A stretch of DNA of 64,000 nucleotides from Duncaniella muricolitica (GCA_025808375.1 CP061009.1:3596001-3660000), one strand, 5' to 3'. Positions 28,467 to 39,378 are shown, counted from the stretch's first letter. Numbers and translations: made by a program. Notes: generated from the sequence alone by a model not told the origin.

Positions 28467-29447
28467 CTACGGCTGCGTTGCAGAGGGTGCAGCCGCCACA
28501 TCATCGGGCGCGGATCCGGATTCCATTATACGCTCGGCCTGCTGAAACTCCTCACGAAGCTTGGCATCCTGCTTAAACTTCAATTCGTCAAAGCCCTGGC
28601 CATACACGCCGTTGACATTGGCCTGGGTTATAAATGCCGTCTGGTCGATGCTCTTGACTATGCGGAAAATAGTCACCGACTCAATCTTGCGACACACGAT
28701 AAGGAGTATCTTTATGTCATGCTTGGTGTACCATCCCATGCCGTTCATCACGGTGACACCGCGCCGGGCATGCTGGTTGACCGCCGTGGCAATGCGCTCC
28801 CACAGCGGAGAGATTATCAGAAACTGCACCGCCTGACGATTGGTATTGATAACCATGTCGACCATATAGGACACTATGATCAGCACCACAAAACCATAGA
28901 GCACCTTGGCCACATCGTGGGTGAAAAGATATGACGACGAGATGATGCCGAAATCGACATAGAGCATGGTGCGCCCGATGGTCACATTGGTGCGCTTGGC
29001 CACGATGGCCGCCACGATGTCGGTGCCGCCCGTACTGCCGTTGTGTATAAACACCAGGCCGAGAGCTATGCCCGTAAGGATGGCACCCAGACACACATTC
29101 ATAAAGGGCTGGCCGGGCACCAAAGGTCCGTCAAACAGCGGCGGCATTATAGTGACCACCGCCGACACCACCGTCGCACCGAATATAGTCTTTATCACAA
29201 ACTGCTTGCCTACGATAAAATAGGCAAAACCGAGCAGAGCGAGATTGATGGCATACTGCGTGACTCCAATCATATAAGTCTTGCCCGTGATAAGATAAGC
29301 GATAGTGCCGATACCGGTCACACCGCCCATGACCACCTTTTCAGGCAGGATAAAAGCCGAAAAGCCTAAGCCGAAAAGACACAGGGCCAAAACGATTATC
29401 ACATAATCGCGCGATGACATCCATAGTTTCTTTGAGAGGAGCACCAT
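28467..29447 (-). CDS. YitT-family membrane protein (DUF2179)
   Basis: 326 residues. About five or six transmembrane helices in residues 15-215 (for example YVIIVLALCLFGLGFSAFIL), then a cytoplasmic C-terminal DUF2179 domain (about 225-300) with GRRGVTVMNGMGWYTKHD-like sequence (RRGVTVMNGMGWY) and the family's VNGVYGQGFDELK. A Ala/Pro-rich tail ends it. The family is widespread in Firmicutes and Bacteroidetes; its substrate is unknown. It is read alone towards spt. Confidence 0.88.
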   Translation of the reverse strand: MVLLSKKLWMSSRDYVIIVLALCLFGLGFSAFILPEKVVMGGVTGIGTIAYLITGKTYMIGVTQYAINLALLGFAYFIVGKQFVIKTIFGATVVSAVVTIMPPLFDGPLVPGQPFMNVCLGAILTGIALGLVFIHNGSTGGTDIVAAIVAKRTNVTIGRTMLYVDFGIISSSYLFTHDVAKVLYGFVVLIIVSYMVDMVINTNRQAVQFLIISPLWERIATAVNQHARRGVTVMNGMGWYTKHDIKILLIVCRKIESVTIFRIVKSIDQTAFITQANVNGVYGQGFDELKFKQDAKLREEFQQAERIMESGSAPDDVAAAPSATQP

Positions 29448-29846
29448 AAGGATTAGATTTATTACCCTACAAAAGTATGTAAAAAAAAGTCAACCGCAAA
29501 ACATCACCTCGTCCCACTCATCGTCCTAACAGCCTACTTTATAGCCGTCTGCTTCACGTTTATAATCACATTCTCACCGAGGCCGCACAATTCGCAACCG
29601 ACAGCACAAGAAAAAAAGTTAATTTGAAAGTCAAAAAAAGTTACGTCACCGCACTTTCAGCACCCCGGGTGAGCTTTAGAAATGTTAATAATACTTAACC
29701 ACACATTGATAATCCTTAGAAAATCACTACCTTTGCAGTCCGATTATGTCCAATTAATAATCCGCGGCACGGGCCATCCGAGCTTCTGGCCAAGCGACGA
29801 GAGCCACGACCGCAACAGTAACTATCTATTAATTAAGCATTAAAAC
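29448..29846. other. 399-base gap: leader and promoter of the ribosomal protein operon
   Basis: Between the divergent yitT-like and rplM genes. An A/T-rich stretch upstream (29460-29700) is followed by a canonical promoter at 29706-29736 and a leader of about 105 bases. No ORF and no known leader RNA was recognised; short inverted bases such as CGGCACGGGCC occur in the leader. Confidence 0.6.
29706..29736 (+). promoter_or_regulatory. Promoter of rplM-rpsI-rpsB-tsf
   Basis: TTG at 29706-29708 and TACCTTTGC at 29728-29736 are separated by exactly 19 bases, matching the Bacteroidetes consensus. It is the best promoter in the window. Confidence 0.85.
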
Positions 29847-30326
29847 GTGGATACTTTAAGCTACAAGACCCTTACACCCAACGCCCAGAGCGTTGAGCAC
29901 AAGTGGGTCGTAATCGATGCGACCGACCAGGTACTCGGCCGTCTCTGCGCCACCATCGCCCTCATCCTGCGCGGCAAAAACAAGCCGAGCTACTCACCCA
30001 ACATGGAGTGTGGCGACAACGTAATTGTCATCAACGCCGACAAGGTAAAGCTCACCGGCAAGAAATGGACCGACCGTGAGTACCTCTCTTACACCGGCTA
30101 TCCCGGCGGTCAGCGCGTCTCGACCCCCGAGATCATGATGAAGAAATCACAAAGCAAGCATGTTAAGCCCGGCTACCACCCCCTCTTTATCAAGGTGGTA
30201 AAAGGCATGCTCCCCAAGAATCGTCTTGGCCGTGCCATCATCGAGAACATGCACGTTTACAATGGTCCCAACCATCCCCATGAGGCTCAGAACCCCGAAC
30301 TCATCGATATTAACAAAATCAAATAA
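29847..30326 (+). CDS. rplM: 50S ribosomal protein L13
   Basis: 159 residues of the large-subunit early-assembly protein L13. The family blocks KWVVIDATDQVLGRL, IALILRGKNKPSYSP, GDNVIVINADKVKLTGKKW and GMLPKNRLGRAI are all present. The start is GTG at 29847; no ATG lies upstream in frame and the first residues MDTLSYKTL fit the family in Bacteroidetes. It heads a cluster with rpsI 8 bases downstream, the classical L13-S9 pair. Confidence 0.97.
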   Translation: MDTLSYKTLTPNAQSVEHKWVVIDATDQVLGRLCATIALILRGKNKPSYSPNMECGDNVIVINADKVKLTGKKWTDREYLSYTGYPGGQRVSTPEIMMKKSQSKHVKPGYHPLFIKVVKGMLPKNRLGRAIIENMHVYNGPNHPHEAQNPELIDINKIK

Positions 30327-30334
30327 CACGAAGA

Positions 30335-30721
30335 ATGGAATCAGTTAATGCAGTAGGCCGCCGCAAGGCCGCCGTAGCACGCGTAATCGTGAAGGAAGGC
30401 AACGGACAAATCACCATCAACAAGCGTCCCCTCGAAGTATACTTCCCCTCTTCCATCCTTCAGTACATCGTAAAGCAGCCCCTCCTGACACTCGAGCAGG
30501 CCGAGAAGTATGACATCAAGGTCAACCTCAACGGCGGCGGTTACAAAGGTCAGGCCGAGGCTCTCCGTCTCGCCATCGCCCGCGCCCTCGTTAAGATCAA
30601 CCCCGAGGACAAGAGCGCGCTCCGTGCCGAAGGCTTCATGACCCGCGACCCTCGCGTCGTAGAGCGCAAGAAGCCCGGTCGTCCCAAAGCCCGCAAGCGT
30701 TTCCAGTTCTCCAAGCGTTAA
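30335..30721 (+). CDS. rpsI: 30S ribosomal protein S9
   Basis: 128 residues. Starts MESVNAVGRRKAAVARV; NKRPLEVYF, GQAEALRLAIARALV and the C-terminal KKPGRPKARKRFQFSKR with the decoding-centre basic tail are all present. It lies 8 bases after rplM and is co-transcribed with it; rpsB follows after 134 bases. Confidence 0.97.
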   Translation: MESVNAVGRRKAAVARVIVKEGNGQITINKRPLEVYFPSSILQYIVKQPLLTLEQAEKYDIKVNLNGGGYKGQAEALRLAIARALVKINPEDKSALRAEGFMTRDPRVVERKKPGRPKARKRFQFSKR

Positions 30722-30855
30722 TCTTTTTTCACGCCTACAGAGCCTGATTCGCGCATAGCGATATATAATGTTTAGCATCTAAACCCCGGAGATGGACACG
30801 TTCCCTACCCCTGGGTTGTAATTTCAAAAAGAACGTAAACAACAACCGACACATC

Positions 30856-31689
30856 ATGTCAACACCCAATTTCGACCAACTCCTCGAAGCAGGATGCCAT
30901 TTTGGCCACATGAAAAGAAAATGGAATCCTGCCATGGCTCCTTACATCTTTATGGAGCGCAACGGTATCCACATCATCGACCTCTATAAGACCCAGGCCA
31001 AGCTCGAAGACGCCGCCAACGTGCTGCGCAACTTCGCCAAGAGCGGCAAGAAGATTCTCTTCGTAGCCACCAAGAAGCAGGCCAAGGAAATCCTCGCCGA
31101 GAAGGCCAAGAGCGTAGGCATGCCCTATGTTATCGAACGCTGGCCCGGCGGTATGCTCACCAACTTCCCCACAATCCGCAAGGCTGTGAAGAAGATGGCC
31201 TCCATCGACAAGATGGCCAAGGACGGCACATTTGACAACCTCTCCAAGCGCGAGAAGCTCCAGATCACCCGTCAGCGCAACAAGCTCGAGAAGAACCTCG
31301 GCTCTATCGCCGACCTCAACCGTCTCCCCTCGGCCCTCTTCGTAGTGGACGTATGCAAGGAGCACATCGCCGTAGCTGAGGCCAACCGTCTGGGCATACC
31401 CGTATTCGCTATCGTCGACACCAACTCCAACCCCAACGACGTAGACTACGTAATCCCCGCCAACGACGACGCATCCAAGTCGATCGACCTCATCCTCTCC
31501 ACCGTATGCGACGCCATCAACGAAGGTCTCGCTGAGCGCAAGGTAGAGAAGGCCGACGAGAAGGCTTCGTCGGAGAACGGTGAGGCTCCCCGCCGCGACA
31601 ACCGTCGTCGCGTGAGCCGCCGCGATGCCGAGGCTCCCGCAGCCGAAGCTCCCGCTGCTGAAGAGGCTCCCGCCGAAGTGGCTGAATAA
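30856..31689 (+). CDS. rpsB: 30S ribosomal protein S2
   Basis: 277 residues. The core (about 1-235) has the family features FDQLLEAGCHFGHMKRKWNP, RWPGGMLTNF and LFVVDVCKEHIAVAEANRLG plus VIPANDDASKSI. The last 40 or so residues form an Ala/Pro/Glu-rich tail after a basic stretch (RRDNRRRVSRRD), a common feature of Bacteroidetes S2. The 134-base gap from rpsI may hold its own signal, but no -7 consensus was seen. tsf follows after 72 bases. Confidence 0.97.
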   Translation: MSTPNFDQLLEAGCHFGHMKRKWNPAMAPYIFMERNGIHIIDLYKTQAKLEDAANVLRNFAKSGKKILFVATKKQAKEILAEKAKSVGMPYVIERWPGGMLTNFPTIRKAVKKMASIDKMAKDGTFDNLSKREKLQITRQRNKLEKNLGSIADLNRLPSALFVVDVCKEHIAVAEANRLGIPVFAIVDTNSNPNDVDYVIPANDDASKSIDLILSTVCDAINEGLAERKVEKADEKASSENGEAPRRDNRRRVSRRDAEAPAAEAPAAEEAPAEVAE

Positions 31690-31761
31690 TTTCAGTCGCC
31701 ACCCCCTCTCCTCACCCCTCTAATTAACCCCTATTCAAGAACTACCAAAAACTATATAATT

Positions 31762-32754
31762 ATGGCAGTTACAATGGCAGATATCACCAAGCTGCGCAAC
31801 CTCACAAGTGCCGGCCTGATGGACTGCAAAAAAGCTCTCGCCGAGACCGACGGCGACATCGAGGCGGCTGTCGAGATTCTTCGCAAGAAGGGTCAGGCAG
31901 TAGCAGCCAAGCGCGAAGACCGTCAGGCTTCCGAAGGCGTCGTTATCGCCAAGACCGACGGCAAGTTTGCCGCAATCCTCGCACTCAACTGCGAGACTGA
32001 CTTCGTTGCCAAGAACGCCGGCTTCGTAGCCCTCGCCAACAAGCTCATGGACATCGCCATGGACAACAAGTTCAAGACAGCCGAAGAGCTCAAAGCCTTC
32101 ACTGTCGACGGACAGACTGTAGCCGACCTCATCACCGAGGAGAGCGGCAAGACCGGCGAAAAGACCGAGATCGGCGCATATGCAGTAGTTGAGGCCGCTA
32201 CCACAGCAGCTTACAACCACTTCAACAACAAGCTCGCCGCCATCGTAGGCTTCAACCTCGAGGGCGTTGACGCCCAGATAGGTCGCGAAGTGTGCATGCA
32301 GATCGCTTCGATGAACCCTGTAGCCGTATCACGCAACGACGTACCCCAGGCCACTATCGACCAGGAAATCGCTGTCGCTGTCGAGAAGACCAAGCAGGAG
32401 CAGGTGCGCAAGGCTGTTGAAGCCGCTCTCAAGAAGGCCGGCCTCAACCCCAACCACTTCGACTCAGAGGACCACATCGAGTCAAACATCTCAAAGGGCT
32501 GGATCACCGAAGAAGACGCTGCCAAGGGCCGCGAAATCATCAAGACCACCTCTGAGGCCAAGGCTGCCAATCTCCCCGAGGCTATGATCCAGAACATCGC
32601 CAACGGCCGCCTCAACAAGTTCTTCAAGGAGTCTTGCCTCATGGAGCAGGAATATGTTCAGGACAGCAAGCTCACTGTAGGACAGTTCCTCGACAACACC
32701 CAGAAGGGTCTTGTTGTCGTTGACTTCAAGCGCGTTAACCTCAACCAGGACTAA
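31762..32754 (+). CDS. tsf: Translation elongation factor Ts
   Basis: Nucleotide-exchange factor for EF-Tu. 330 residues. The N-terminal UBA-like domain has ITKLRNLTSAGLMDCKKALAE. The TDFVAKN motif of the N-terminal core that contacts EF-Tu is present (NCETDFVAKN), and the second core domain ends in LTVGQFLDN. Two ATG codons lie close together (31762 and 31774); the first is taken. It is the last gene of the ribosomal cluster, with a strong hairpin 21 bases past the stop. Confidence 0.97.
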   Translation: MAVTMADITKLRNLTSAGLMDCKKALAETDGDIEAAVEILRKKGQAVAAKREDRQASEGVVIAKTDGKFAAILALNCETDFVAKNAGFVALANKLMDIAMDNKFKTAEELKAFTVDGQTVADLITEESGKTGEKTEIGAYAVVEAATTAAYNHFNNKLAAIVGFNLEGVDAQIGREVCMQIASMNPVAVSRNDVPQATIDQEIAVAVEKTKQEQVRKAVEAALKKAGLNPNHFDSEDHIESNISKGWITEEDAAKGREIIKTTSEAKAANLPEAMIQNIANGRLNKFFKESCLMEQEYVQDSKLTVGQFLDNTQKGLVVVDFKRVNLNQD

Positions 32755-32775
32755 GCATATAGCTTGATTATAAAT

Positions 32776-32815
32776 CAGACGCCGCAAAAGGTCTCACCAC
32801 CTTTTGCGGCGTCTG
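32776..32815 (+). terminator. Hairpin terminator of the ribosomal protein operon
   Basis: CAGACGCCGCAAAAG (32776-32790) pairs perfectly with CTTTTGCGGCGTCTG (32801-32815), extended by GT/AC inside. No T-run follows, but the stem is very stable. Confidence 0.75.
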
Positions 32816-32936
32816 TCATATATGTGTCTCTGTCACGCGTCTTCCGTAAAAAGATTATCGGAAGGCGCGTTTCGGTACATTCACGCTCATTTTCTTAAAA
32901 ATTTTAAGCAAATTATGGAAATAAGTAAATAATTAC

Positions 32937-32945
32937 TATCTTTGC
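32937..32945 (+). promoter_or_regulatory. -7 element of the leu operon
   Basis: TATCTTTGC matches TAnnTTTGC 28 bases before leuA; an ATG at 32915-32917 is at roughly the -33 distance in place of TTG. No attenuator or leader peptide rich in Leu was found in the short leader. Confidence 0.6.
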
Positions 32946-32972
32946 GCTCCAATAGGATAAAAATTTACGATT

Positions 32973-34469
<1,497 letters not shown>

Positions 34470-34492
34470 GAGATTAAAAAGTTTAAAGTTTA

Positions 34493-34518
34493 AGGGGTAA
34501 AGTTTAATTTTTACCCCT
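34493..34518. repeat. Hairpin between leuA and leuC, with GTTTAAAG repeat
   Basis: AGGGGTAAA (34493-34501) pairs with TTTACCCCT (34510-34518). The DNA just before it (34480-34490) reads AGTTTAAAGTTTAA and belongs to the GTTTAAAG family. It may modulate message level of leuC relative to leuA. Confidence 0.65.
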
Positions 34519-34530
34519 CCCGATAAGCCC

Positions 34531-35925
34531 ATGCCACAGACACTATTCGATAAAATATGGGATGCCCACGTTGTCAACCGCATCCCCGACGGACCCGACC
34601 AGCTCTATATCGACCGCCACTACTGCCACGAAGTCACCAGTCCCCAGGCCTTTGAGGGACTGCGCCGCCGCGGCATCAGAGTGATGCGTCCCGAGCGCAC
34701 CGTCTGCTCGCCCGACCATAATATCCCCACCATCAACCAGGACCAACCCATCGCCGACCCTGTGTCGCGCAACCAGGTCGACACCCTTACCCGCAACGCC
34801 ACCGAGTTTGGCGTCACACTCTACGGACTCGGCCACCCCAAAAACGGCATCATACACGTCATCGGCCCCGAAAACGGTCTCACCCTCCCCGGCCAGACAC
34901 TCGTCTGCGGTGACTCACACACCTCCACCCACGGAGCCCTCGGAGCAGTGGCATTCGGTATCGGCACCTCTGAAGTAGAGATGGTGCTCGCCTCGCAGTG
35001 TATCATCCAGCCCAAGCCCAAAAAGATGCGCATCACCGTCGACGGCACTCTCCGCCCCGGGGTCACGGCCAAAGACATCGCCCTCTACATCATCGCTCAG
35101 ATGACTACCGGCGGAGCCACAGGCTACTTTGTAGAATATGCCGGTGAAGCCATACGCGCCCTGTCGATGGAAGAGCGCATGACTCTCTGCAACCTCTCCA
35201 TCGAGATGGGAGCCAGAGGAGGCATGATAGCTCCCGACGAAAAGACGTTTGAATACGTGCGCGGACGCGAGTTTGCCCCCAAAGGCGACGACTGGGACAA
35301 AGCTCTCGCCTACTGGCGCACGCTCCACACCGACGAGGGAGCTGTCTTTGACCGTGAAGTGCGTTTTGACGCCGCCGACATCGAGCCGCGCATCACCTAC
35401 GGCACCAACCCCGGCATGGGCATAGGCATCACCGAGAGCATACCCGCTCCCGACCCCTCCGACGAGCAGGGACGCATATCGTTTGAAAAAGCCCTCGACT
35501 ACATGGGATTTAAAGTAGGGCAGAATCTCATCGGCACTCCGGTCGACTACGTATTTCTCGGTTCATGCACCAACGGACGCATCGAGGACTTCCGCGCTTT
35601 TGCCGGCTTTGTCAAAGGCCGCTGCAAAGCTCCCGGAGTCACCGCGTGGCTCGTGCCCGGCTCATGGAACGTAGACAGGCAGATACGCGAGGAAGGTCTC
35701 GACAAAATCCTGGCCGAAGCAGGCTTCGAGTTGCGCCAGCCCGGCTGCTCGGCTTGTCTGGCCATGAACGATGACAAGATACCCGCAGGCCGCCTGGCCG
35801 TCTCGACCTCCAACCGCAACTTCGAGGGCCGTCAGGGTCCCGGCGCGCGCACCATTCTCGCCGGTCCGCTCGTAGCGGCAGCGGCCGCCGTGACAGGATG
35901 CATCACCGACCCACGCACACTCTGA
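34531..35925 (+). CDS. leuC: 3-isopropylmalate dehydratase large subunit
   Basis: 464 residues of the [4Fe-4S] aconitase-type subunit that, with LeuD, isomerises 2- to 3-isopropylmalate. The cluster cysteines occur in the expected places: VFLGSCTNGRIEDFR and, further on, GCSACLAMN. Other family blocks: MPQTLFDKIWDAH at the start, VCGDSHTSTHGALGAVAFGIGTSEVE and the C-terminal STSNRNFEGRQG. leuD follows 101 bases later, after a small hairpin. Confidence 0.96.
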   Translation: MPQTLFDKIWDAHVVNRIPDGPDQLYIDRHYCHEVTSPQAFEGLRRRGIRVMRPERTVCSPDHNIPTINQDQPIADPVSRNQVDTLTRNATEFGVTLYGLGHPKNGIIHVIGPENGLTLPGQTLVCGDSHTSTHGALGAVAFGIGTSEVEMVLASQCIIQPKPKKMRITVDGTLRPGVTAKDIALYIIAQMTTGGATGYFVEYAGEAIRALSMEERMTLCNLSIEMGARGGMIAPDEKTFEYVRGREFAPKGDDWDKALAYWRTLHTDEGAVFDREVRFDAADIEPRITYGTNPGMGIGITESIPAPDPSDEQGRISFEKALDYMGFKVGQNLIGTPVDYVFLGSCTNGRIEDFRAFAGFVKGRCKAPGVTAWLVPGSWNVDRQIREEGLDKILAEAGFELRQPGCSACLAMNDDKIPAGRLAVSTSNRNFEGRQGPGARTILAGPLVAAAAAVTGCITDPRTL

Positions 35926-35967
35926 CCATCGCCGCGTAATCCCACCCCTCGGACACCACAGCCCAAT

Positions 35968-35991
35968 CCCTTGGATGCCTTCATCCAAGGG
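35968..35991. repeat. Hairpin between leuC and leuD
   Basis: CCCTTGGATG (35968-35977) pairs perfectly with CATCCAAGGG (35982-35991) around a 4-base loop. No T-run follows, so it is more likely a processing or stability element within the operon than a terminator. Confidence 0.7.
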
Positions 35992-36026
35992 CGACCGGTT
36001 TACGTGACACACAACACACCAAAAGT

Positions 36027-36617
36027 ATGAAAGAAAAATTCACCACCATCATATCGTCATGCGTTCCCCTGCCGATGGAGAACGTCGACACCGACCAGAT
36101 AATACCCGCCCGCTTCCTCAAAGCCACCTCGCGCGAAGGATTCGGCGACAACCTCTTCCGTGACTGGCGTTACGACAAAGAGGGCCGCCCGATAGAATCG
36201 TTCGTGCTCAACGACCAGACCTACTCGGGATGCATACTCGTGGCCGGCAAAAACTTCGGCTCGGGCTCCTCGCGCGAACATGCCGCATGGGCCATACACG
36301 ACTACGGATTCCGCGTGGTTGTCTCGAGCTTCTTCGCCGACATCCACAAGCAGAACGAGCTCAACTGCTTCGTGCTCCCCGTTACCGTCAGCGAGCAGTT
36401 TCTGGCCGAACTCTTCGCCTCCATCGCCTCCGACCCCACAACGCAGGTCAAAGTCGACCTCCCCTCGCAGACCATCACCAACCTCGCCACAGGCTCGTCG
36501 GAGACATTCGACATCAACCCCTACAAGAAACAGTGTCTCAGCGAAGGTCTCGACGACGTGGAGTATCTCCTCTCCAAGAAAGCCGATATAGAACTCTTTG
36601 AAGCCAACCGACAGTGA
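36027..36617 (+). CDS. leuD: 3-isopropylmalate dehydratase small subunit
   Basis: 196 residues of the swivel-domain partner of LeuC. Family blocks: VPLPMENVDTDQIIPARFLK, then SGCILVAGKNFGSGSSREHAAWA, which supplies the active-site serine/arginine region, and FFADIHKQNELNCFVLPV. Its stop codon overlaps the start of the next gene (GTGA), so the two are translationally coupled. Confidence 0.96.
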   Translation: MKEKFTTIISSCVPLPMENVDTDQIIPARFLKATSREGFGDNLFRDWRYDKEGRPIESFVLNDQTYSGCILVAGKNFGSGSSREHAAWAIHDYGFRVVVSSFFADIHKQNELNCFVLPVTVSEQFLAELFASIASDPTTQVKVDLPSQTITNLATGSSETFDINPYKKQCLSEGLDDVEYLLSKKADIELFEANRQ

Positions 36618-38140
36618 ACCGTGGCATGACCGTCGAAATAATGGATACCACCCTGCGCGACGGCGAGCAGACCTCGGGAGTGTCATTCTCCACAGCCGAG
36701 AAGATGACCATCACGCGTCTGCTGCTCAACGAGCTCCACGTCCCGCGCATCGAAGTGGCATCGGCCCGCGTCTCTGACGGCGAGCTCGACACCGTGGGCA
36801 AAATCTGCGCCTGGGCATCAGGCATCGGACGCCTCGAAGCCATCGAGGTGCTCGGATTTCTCGACGGCGGACAGTCGGTCGACTGGATTACCCGTGCCGG
36901 CGGACGCGTCATCAACCTCCTGGCCAAAGGCTCGGAGCGTCACTGCCGCCTGCAGCTCGGCCAGACTCCGGCCCAACACTTCGAGCGCGTAGCCGCCGAA
37001 GTGAACCGCGCCACTGCCGCCGGCCTCAAGGTCAACCTCTATCTCGAGGACTGGAGCAACGGCATGAAACAGTCGCGCGACTATGTATTCACCATGATGG
37101 ATGCCCTCCGTCATCTGCCCGTCGAGCGGTTCATGCTCCCCGACACATTGGGTGTCCTCAACCCCTACGACACCCTCTCCTATGTCCACGACATGGTGAA
37201 ACGTTATCCCGGAGTGCGATTTGACTTCCATGCCCACAACGACTACGACCTGGCCACGGCCAACGTCTTCGCCGCCGTCAAGGGCGGAGCCAAAGGTGTG
37301 CACTGCACCGTCAACGGTCTGGGCGAACGCGCCGGCAACGCCACCCTCTCCAGTGCAGTCACCGTCATCCACGACCAGCTCCAGGCCTCCACAGGCATCG
37401 ACGAAAGCAAAATCAACAAGGTCAGCCACATCGTCGAGTCGTTCTCGGGCATCATAGTCCCGCCCAACAAGCCCATCATCGGCGAGAGCGTCTTCACCCA
37501 GTGTGCCGGAGTCCACGCCGACGGCGATAACAAACACAAGCTCTATTACAACGCCCTGCTGCCCGAACGCTTCGGCCGCGAACGAGAATATGCCCTCGGA
37601 AAGACCTCAGGCAAGGCCAACATACGCAAAAACCTCGAGGCTCTCGGCATAGAGCTTCCCGAAGAGGACATACGCAAAATCACCGAGCGCATCACTCTCC
37701 TCGGCGACAAAAAAGAGATAGTGACCCAGAGCGACCTCCCCTTCATCGTGGCCGACGTGCTCAAACACGCCACCATACCGTCGAGAGTATCGGTAGCCAA
37801 CTACGCGCTCAATCTCTCTCAGGGACTGCGCCCCACCGCCACTGTCAAACTCATTATCGACGGGGAGGAATATCAGGACTCGGCCGCGGGCGACGGACAG
37901 TTTGACGCGTTCATGAAAGCCGTGCGCAACATCTACACCTCACGGCTCGGCCGCCCCTTCCCGACTCTGGCCAACTACACCGTCAACATCCCTCCCGGCG
38001 GACGCACCGATGCCCTCGTGCACACCGTAATCACCTGGAATTACCAGGACACCGTAATCAAGACCCGCGGACTTGACGCCGACCAGACCGAATCGGCCAT
38101 ACAGGCGACCGTCAAGATGCTCAATCTCATCCAGATATAG
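36614..38140 (+). CDS. Second isopropylmalate/citramalate synthase-family enzyme (probable citramalate synthase)
   Basis: 508 residues. It is a paralog of LeuA, with the DTTLRDGEQTSGVSFS motif, FHAHNDYDLATANVFAAV, the GLGERAGN loop and a C-terminal LeuA-type regulatory domain (about 405-508). It is clearly different from leuA in sequence and starts with GTG at 36614, overlapping the leuD stop. Bacteroidales leu operons usually carry such a second synthase. It most likely makes citramalate from pyruvate and acetyl-CoA, which LeuCD and LeuB then convert to 2-ketobutyrate for isoleucine; that assignment is inference. leuB follows after 63 bases. Confidence 0.8.
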   Translation: MNRGMTVEIMDTTLRDGEQTSGVSFSTAEKMTITRLLLNELHVPRIEVASARVSDGELDTVGKICAWASGIGRLEAIEVLGFLDGGQSVDWITRAGGRVINLLAKGSERHCRLQLGQTPAQHFERVAAEVNRATAAGLKVNLYLEDWSNGMKQSRDYVFTMMDALRHLPVERFMLPDTLGVLNPYDTLSYVHDMVKRYPGVRFDFHAHNDYDLATANVFAAVKGGAKGVHCTVNGLGERAGNATLSSAVTVIHDQLQASTGIDESKINKVSHIVESFSGIIVPPNKPIIGESVFTQCAGVHADGDNKHKLYYNALLPERFGREREYALGKTSGKANIRKNLEALGIELPEEDIRKITERITLLGDKKEIVTQSDLPFIVADVLKHATIPSRVSVANYALNLSQGLRPTATVKLIIDGEEYQDSAAGDGQFDAFMKAVRNIYTSRLGRPFPTLANYTVNIPPGGRTDALVHTVITWNYQDTVIKTRGLDADQTESAIQATVKMLNLIQI

Positions 38141-38203
38141 CTCCGCGCGACAACAAGAACAATAATAAAAACAACCCCACTCACCCCCAATATTACAGCA
38201 ACT

Positions 38204-39265
38204 ATGGATTTCAAAATAGCAGTTCTCCCCGGCGACGGCATAGGCCCCGAAATATCAGTACAGGGTGTCGACGTAATGTCGGCCGTCTGCGAAAAATTCG
38301 GCCACAACGTCGAGTATCGTTACGCACTCTGCGGAGCCGACGCCATCGACAAGACGGGCGACCCGTTCCCCGAAGACACCTATCAGACATGCCTGTGGGC
38401 CGACGCCGTGCTCTTCTCGGCCGTCGGAGACCCTAAGTTTGACAACAACCCCAACGCCAAGGTGCGTCCCGAACAGGGGCTCCTGGCCATGCGCAAGAAG
38501 CTCGGACTCTTTGCCAACATACGCCCCGTCGAGACCTTCGACTGCCTCATACACATGTCGCCCCTGCGCAAAGAACTTGTCGAGGGAGCCGACTTCGTAT
38601 GCATCCGTGAGCTCACCGGCGGCATGTATTTCGGCGAGAAACTCGAGGGCGATGACCGCGCCTACGACACCAATGCCTACACCCGCGCCGAGGTAGAGCG
38701 CATACTCCGCGTGGCCTACGACTATGCGCGCCGCCGTCGTCGCCACCTCACCGTGGTCGACAAGGCCAATGTGCTCGCCTCCTCGCGCCTGTGGCGCAAA
38801 GTAGCCCAGGAGATGGCCCCGCAGTATCCAGACGTGCAGACCGACTTCATGTATGTCGACAATGCCGCCATGCGCATGATACAGGATCCTCGCTTTTTTG
38901 ACGTAATGGTCACCGAAAACACCTTTGGCGACATCCTCACTGACGAAGGCTCCGTCATCTCGGGCTCCATGGGACTCCTCCCCTCGGCCTCCACAGGCGA
39001 TAAGACACCAGTCTTCGAGCCCATCCACGGCTCTTGGCCCCAGGCCAAGGGCCAGAACATCGCCAACCCTCTGGCTCAGATACTCTCCGTGGCCATGCTC
39101 TTCGAGCACTTCGACTTACTCGAAGAGGGCGCGCTCATACGCCGTGCTGTCAACGCTTCGCTCGACGCCAATGTCCGCACTCCCGAAATCCAGGTAGCCG
39201 GCGGCCCCGCATACGGCACCCGCGAAGTGGGCGGCTGGATTGTCGACTATATCCGGAAGGCTTAG
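38204..39265 (+). CDS. leuB: 3-isopropylmalate dehydrogenase
   Basis: NAD-dependent oxidative decarboxylase, the last leu operon gene. 353 residues. Family blocks: IAVLPGDGIGPE at the start, GLLAMRKKLGLFANIRPV (substrate-binding Arg), VCIRELTGGMYFGEK, VDKANVL, TENTFGDILTDEGSVISGSMGLLPSAS and EPIHGSWPQ. The shared use of LeuB for the citramalate branch fits the gene order. A long hairpin follows 13 bases after the stop. Confidence 0.96.
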   Translation: MDFKIAVLPGDGIGPEISVQGVDVMSAVCEKFGHNVEYRYALCGADAIDKTGDPFPEDTYQTCLWADAVLFSAVGDPKFDNNPNAKVRPEQGLLAMRKKLGLFANIRPVETFDCLIHMSPLRKELVEGADFVCIRELTGGMYFGEKLEGDDRAYDTNAYTRAEVERILRVAYDYARRRRRHLTVVDKANVLASSRLWRKVAQEMAPQYPDVQTDFMYVDNAAMRMIQDPRFFDVMVTENTFGDILTDEGSVISGSMGLLPSASTGDKTPVFEPIHGSWPQAKGQNIANPLAQILSVAMLFEHFDLLEEGALIRRAVNASLDANVRTPEIQVAGGPAYGTREVGGWIVDYIRKA

Positions 39266-39278
39266 AGTTTTTTCTATG

Positions 39279-39377
39279 GTTTAAAGAGTTAAGGCAAGTA
39301 GCGCGGGAGTTTTTGTGGCTGGGATTTATCCCAACCTATAAGAAACTCCCGCGCTACTTGCCTTAACTCTTTTAAAC
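39279..39377. repeat. Long inverted repeat between leuB and the AraC-type gene
   Basis: Arms 39279-39312 and 39343-39377 match over 34 bases with one single-base indel. A small inner hairpin TGGGAT/ATCCCA fills the loop. It closes leuB on one side and ends one base before the stop of the minus-strand AraC gene, so it probably terminates both. Confidence 0.9.
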
Positions 39378-39378
39378 T

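Noticed and set aside
30722..30855. Ribosomal leader RNA ahead of rpsB
   Set aside because: Some complementary blocks (AACCCC with GGGTT) exist, but pairing is poor and no known motif was recognised.
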